Below are positions 40,392 to 43,292 of a stretch of DNA of 43,292 bases, piece by piece. Under the pieces are notes generated by a model. The model was not told where the DNA came from. It did no database searches and saw only the letters and a program-made list of their open reading frames with translations. Each line of letters opens with the position of its first letter. Position 1 is the first letter of the stretch. The stretch covers positions 1 through 43,292 of the forward strand of contig NZ_JAILWA010000013.1 in assembly GCF_025699255.1 (NCBI RefSeq), in the 5' to 3' direction. Source of the stretch: Nitrosopumilus sp. (GTDB taxonomy: Archaea > Thermoproteota > Nitrososphaeria > Nitrososphaerales > Nitrosopumilaceae). The translations under genes and the position numbers were made by a program.

Positions 40392-42485
40392 TTAAGGCTT
40401 AGCCTTTTGGTATTTCTTTAAATCTGGCTTTGTTCCTAAATTTTGATATTGTCTGATTCTTTCAGCTATTAGTCTGTATAATGATCTAAACTGATCTTTT
40501 GTTTTGTCTGATAGAAAACTTGTTTCTTCTAAAGTTATTTTCTCACAGATATATCTGGTAATTTCTTCATTGTCAAACTCATTCCAATCGTCATCTCTAT
40601 GTTCCTGCCAAATTTTTCGTAATTTTTGGAGTATCCCATTACCTTCTTTTGGTATTACATCTTCAGGTGTCAGATTTGTAAAACCTTCTTGTCTTAATTT
40701 GATTTCATAAGTTTGGTTGACTGGGTGCAAATAATCTTCTAATGCGATATAATCCTCAATTGATTCCAGTTTTTTACCTTCTCTTTCAAAGAAAATTGTC
40801 TGAATTGGTGAGAATTCATTTGACACAAGTTGAGCAGAGATTTGTTTGGATTCTTCAGAATTATCTAACAAAACAAATGTTCTGTATCCATGATTTCTAT
40901 AAAATATAGCTAAAGGTAATACTGAATTTTTACTATATGCTGCAATTACATTTAGAGGATTCATGGAAATGTTTGGATCTTGTAAGAATTTATCAAATGC
41001 ATTAAGATACATGGCATCAGACATTGTTTCAACAATGATAATTGGTCTAGAATTTGTGCCTATTTCTCTATCAACAATTGATTCTACTTGACCCCTACAA
41101 AGTCCGTACAAAATCGGTGTCAATGTTTTATCATCCGCATTCCAGTAATCATAAAATATTCTACTCAGATGTTTTCTTTTATCTAATTCAACTACAAGTA
41201 AGTTGCCTGGTGTATAATCAAATATCATAAATGGTGAATGTGTTGCATACAAAACTTGATTTGATCCTGCTAAATTTTTCAATAAATCTGAAATGCCCAT
41301 CTGTTGAGTTGGATGAAGATTTCTTGCAGGTTCATCTAAAAGTAAAATAGCTTCTTTCAATTCTGCTCTTTGAGTTTCAGCTGCAAAATTAACAATAAAT
41401 GAAAATGTCCATTTGAAACCTTCTGCTCTTCTATTCAACAGTCCTGTATTGGTAATGGTTCCATCCTTGTGAACATCTGATATTACTACGCTCATGATAT
41501 TTCCAGGATTGTATCTCAAGTCAACATGAATGGGATCTCCTTTCCATGCTGGGTTTAATTTCTTTGTTAATCTATTACTTGCAGCATTGAGTAGTTTGAT
41601 ACATTTTGAAGGGCTTTCTTTTACTTCATCTAATTCTCTCATGTCTAATTCTGCTAAATAGAATAGATTTCTGACTGTTTCTGCTTTGTCAAATTCCTCA
41701 ATAAACTCAATTGAGTCTGCCCGTTCACCCTTCTCTTCTCTTAGGTATTCATTGAGATTGATATTGCCATAGATTTTTTTATAATCTGAAAAATATACAA
41801 ATCTAGGATGCAAATCTGATGCAATAAAATTCATCAATGCCGTTTTTTCACTTTCACCACTTAGTAAATTTGAAAATTGATTTTCAGGACTCTCATAGAT
41901 TTTTTCCCACTCTTCAATTACTTTGGGTTCTTGTATTGCTATGACGTGAAATTGATTACTAAATTCTGCCATTCCTCTATCAAATGCTTCTTGATTTTTT
42001 GGAACATCCTCCTCAAAAAATTTTGTATCTATTTGAATTCGTAAATGGTTTGGAATAGTATCTAAAAATCCAAAAATTTGTCTAGAAAAGTTTTCCCATG
42101 AATTAATTCCTTTATTTTCATCTTCACTGAGTTCAATATCATCAAATTCGTATTGTACATTTGGATTTTCATTCGTTCTAAACAACCTGATTTTTTTAAT
42201 TTCTGGCAATCCTGGAAATTTTTCTTTTATTAAACTCATTTCATGTTGACTGAGATCAAATTCGCCTTCAGCTAACCTCATCTCTTCTTTTAATTCCTCA
42301 TTCATTTCATCACAAAGATCTAATTCTGAAACTTGTTCCTCTCTATTCAATAGAGTTAATGCTTGGAGAATTGTAGTTTTACCACTCTCGTTTCTACCTA
42401 CAAAAGCTGCCAAATCTCCAACAGTAATTTCTCCAGAATCATGTATGCAACGATATGCTCTAACTCTGAATTTTCTAAGTCGCAT
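40392..42485 (-). CDS. OLD-family ATPase/nuclease
   Basis: A 697-residue protein of the OLD class. The ATPase half shows FRVRAYRCIHDSGEITVGDL, Walker A GRNESGKTT (about residues 30-38), a LLNRRAEGFKWTFSF signature-like region and Walker B AILLLDEPARNLHPTQQ. The C-terminal part resembles a TOPRIM nuclease (IIIVETMSDAMYLNAF, FVLLDNSEES), with acidic residues partly degenerate against canonical OLD. OLD nucleases are linked to phage defence. No UvrD-type helicase partner (as in Gabija) lies beside it. The ATG start is divergent from an anchored-protein gene. Confidence 0.85.
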   Translation of the reverse strand: MRLRKFRVRAYRCIHDSGEITVGDLAAFVGRNESGKTTILQALTLLNREEQVSELDLCDEMNEELKEEMRLAEGEFDLSQHEMSLIKEKFPGLPEIKKIRLFRTNENPNVQYEFDDIELSEDENKGINSWENFSRQIFGFLDTIPNHLRIQIDTKFFEEDVPKNQEAFDRGMAEFSNQFHVIAIQEPKVIEEWEKIYESPENQFSNLLSGESEKTALMNFIASDLHPRFVYFSDYKKIYGNINLNEYLREEKGERADSIEFIEEFDKAETVRNLFYLAELDMRELDEVKESPSKCIKLLNAASNRLTKKLNPAWKGDPIHVDLRYNPGNIMSVVISDVHKDGTITNTGLLNRRAEGFKWTFSFIVNFAAETQRAELKEAILLLDEPARNLHPTQQMGISDLLKNLAGSNQVLYATHSPFMIFDYTPGNLLVVELDKRKHLSRIFYDYWNADDKTLTPILYGLCRGQVESIVDREIGTNSRPIIIVETMSDAMYLNAFDKFLQDPNISMNPLNVIAAYSKNSVLPLAIFYRNHGYRTFVLLDNSEESKQISAQLVSNEFSPIQTIFFEREGKKLESIEDYIALEDYLHPVNQTYEIKLRQEGFTNLTPEDVIPKEGNGILQKLRKIWQEHRDDDWNEFDNEEITRYICEKITLEETSFLSDKTKDQFRSLYRLIAERIRQYQNLGTKPDLKKYQKAKP

Positions 42486-42553
42486 CTAGCGATATTTAGT
42501 TGGCTACGATTTAACTCATTCGTCAAATTCATCTTGACTCTAGAACTTTTGCT

Positions 42554-42566
42554 AAATAGATATAAG
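42554..42566 (+). promoter_or_regulatory. TATA-like box of the 42590 gene
   Basis: AAATAGATATAAG lies about 25-35 bases before the ATG at 42590. It fits an archaeal promoter for a near-leaderless mRNA; pattern only. Confidence 0.4.
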
Positions 42567-42589
42567 GGAATTGAAGATTTTAAAACGAA

Positions 42590-43051
42590 ATGGCTAGTAA
42601 GAGAGTCTTTGTAGTTTTTGTATTACCTATAATTTTCTCATTAATTATTGGGTCTGTAGTTTTAGGAGGTATTCTTCAAAAACCTGATAGAGAATTAAAC
42701 ATGTGGCCTATGTCCACTGAACATGGCATATCTCATAATTTAGCAATTGAAATAATTGGATTATCAAAACAATATTCTACAACTGAACCTGTTGAAATTC
42801 AGGTACAAGTAAATGATTCATCATTCAGCTGTGGGGATCTATACATCACAATTTATGCCTCTGGTAAAAATGAAGTAATTACTCAGGGGGGCTTTTTTGA
42901 ACAATGTATGGCTTCTGGAAACAAGATAATTCCTGTTGATGAACAATTTTCTGAGACAATTAAGACTCCTGGTTCATATGAAATAGTCGTAGAAATGGTC
43001 TCAAAACAATTAAAGAATATCTCTACAAAAGGAACATTTACTGTTAAATAG
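42590..43051 (+). CDS. Membrane-anchored extracytoplasmic protein
   Basis: A 153-residue protein with a membrane helix at about residues 6-28 (VFVVFVLPIIFSLIIGSVVL). An Ig-like beta domain follows outside (VEIQVQVNDSSFSCGDLYIT and a closing GSYEIVVEMVSKQL). Cys residues in SFSCGDL and FEQCMAS may form a disulfide. No family recognised; the layout resembles small surface copper- or substrate-binding proteins, without their ligand motifs. The 104-base divergent region is shared with the OLD gene. Confidence 0.7.
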   Translation: MASKRVFVVFVLPIIFSLIIGSVVLGGILQKPDRELNMWPMSTEHGISHNLAIEIIGLSKQYSTTEPVEIQVQVNDSSFSCGDLYITIYASGKNEVITQGGFFEQCMASGNKIIPVDEQFSETIKTPGSYEIVVEMVSKQLKNISTKGTFTVK

Positions 43052-43106
43052 GAATGAGATATTTGTTGATAGATAAGAAATTGAATTTAAAAAAGATGGT
43101 GATTTA

Positions 43107-43292
43107 ATGGCAAAGAAAAAAGACTCTCTAATTGAAGAAGCAGAAAAAATTAAAGCTGATATTGATGCGTTAAAAAAGAAAAAGGACATTTTAGACTCTT
43201 CTCCTAAAAAGACAACAAAGAAAAAAACTGTAGATAAAAAGAAAACAGCAAAGAAAGCCGAAACTAAACCTGCAAAGAAAACAGCAAAGAAA
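43107..43292 (+). CDS. Lys/Ala-rich protein, 5' part (partial)
   Basis: The frame opens at ATG 43107-43109 and runs off the right edge without a stop (62 codons seen). After an amphipathic segment (SLIEEAEKIKADIDALKKKK) comes a low-complexity Lys/Ala/Thr tail (KKTTKKKTVDKKKTAKK, and AKKTAKK). This composition is typical of histone H1-like or DNA-condensing tails, so nucleic-acid binding is likely but not shown. It lies 55 bases after the anchored-protein gene. Confidence 0.65.
   Translation, partial: MAKKKDSLIEEAEKIKADIDALKKKKDILDSSPKKTTKKKTVDKKKTAKKAETKPAKKTAKK

Noticed and set aside
40392-42485. GajA of a Gabija system
   Set aside because: No UvrD-like helicase (GajB) is beside it; the neighbours are a secreted protein and an anchored protein.

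Overview
The window looks like chromosome from a marine, Nitrosopumilus-like ammonia-oxidising archaeon (Thaumarchaeota/Nitrososphaerota). The DNA is AT-rich by eye. It carries archaeal informational genes (histone, topoisomerase VI A and B, RIO1 kinase, Dim2-like KH protein, aIF2-beta, S11, S17e), KEOPS and Sua5 genes for t6A, an archaeal-type UppS, an anchored type I cupredoxin, and a secreted protein with the IP-x-WIKNNAGWWA repeat typical of this group. Many genes start with TTG or GTG, and several start about 25 bases after a TATA-like box, which implies leaderless mRNAs. No species can be named from the sequence alone.

Layout. 1-0.8 kb: tail of a Thr/Asp-repeat protein and a secreted repeat protein. 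0.8-6.5 kb: valS, a QueD-type pterin enzyme with an extra N-terminal domain, a pterin dehydratase, a lone asparagine-synthase-type ATPase domain, purB. 6.5-8.4 kb: a Cys-rich miniprotein/membrane protein/CBS operon, a UspA protein and small basic or helical proteins. 8.4-11.1 kb: rtcB, a PDCD5-like protein, a small unknown, then S11 on the other strand. 11.2-13.9 kb: thiL-glmM and tRNA-Thr(CGU). 13.9-18.1 kb: accessory-looking stretch with a frameshifted gene remnant, two related small membrane proteins back to back, a winged-helix regulator, zinc proteins, a long hairpin, an AIPR-family defence nuclease and a cupredoxin. 18.1-21.6 kb: tRNA-Cys, histone, TatD, S17e, a MoaD-like/Cgi121 fusion, and the opposing Sua5-THUMP operon. 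21.6-26.8 kb: small regulators and zinc proteins, a YggX-like protein, purA, pyrF. 26.4-29.4 kb: DUF373-uppS-Nudix and an anchored protein. 29.6-35 kb: a long informational cluster from a DUF5679 protein to top6A. 35-43.3 kb: membrane-anchored Hsp20-like protein, TrmB-like regulator, apt-mtnP, a large secreted Ig-like protein, an OLD-family nuclease, an anchored protein, and the start of a Lys/Ala-rich protein.

How genes work together. purB and purA make the last steps to AMP. mtnP releases adenine from methylthioadenosine and apt turns it into AMP in the same overlapping operon. The MoaD-Cgi121 fusion and Sua5 both serve t6A on tRNA, with a THUMP protein beside Sua5. RIO1 and Dim2 act in small-subunit maturation and lie with aIF2-beta. 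Two independent phage-defence-type genes (AIPR and OLD) sit alone in otherwise housekeeping DNA.

Packing is dense: no gene-free stretch exceeds 300 bases, and the longest (29372-29618) holds AT-rich palindromes and promoters. I saw no rRNA, CRISPR array, transposase, integrase or ammonia-oxidation gene. The most novel-looking items are the MoaD-Cgi121 fusion, the apparent AUU start of uppS, the coupled Cys-rich miniprotein, the zinc-ribbon YggX-like protein and the membrane-anchored Hsp20 domain.
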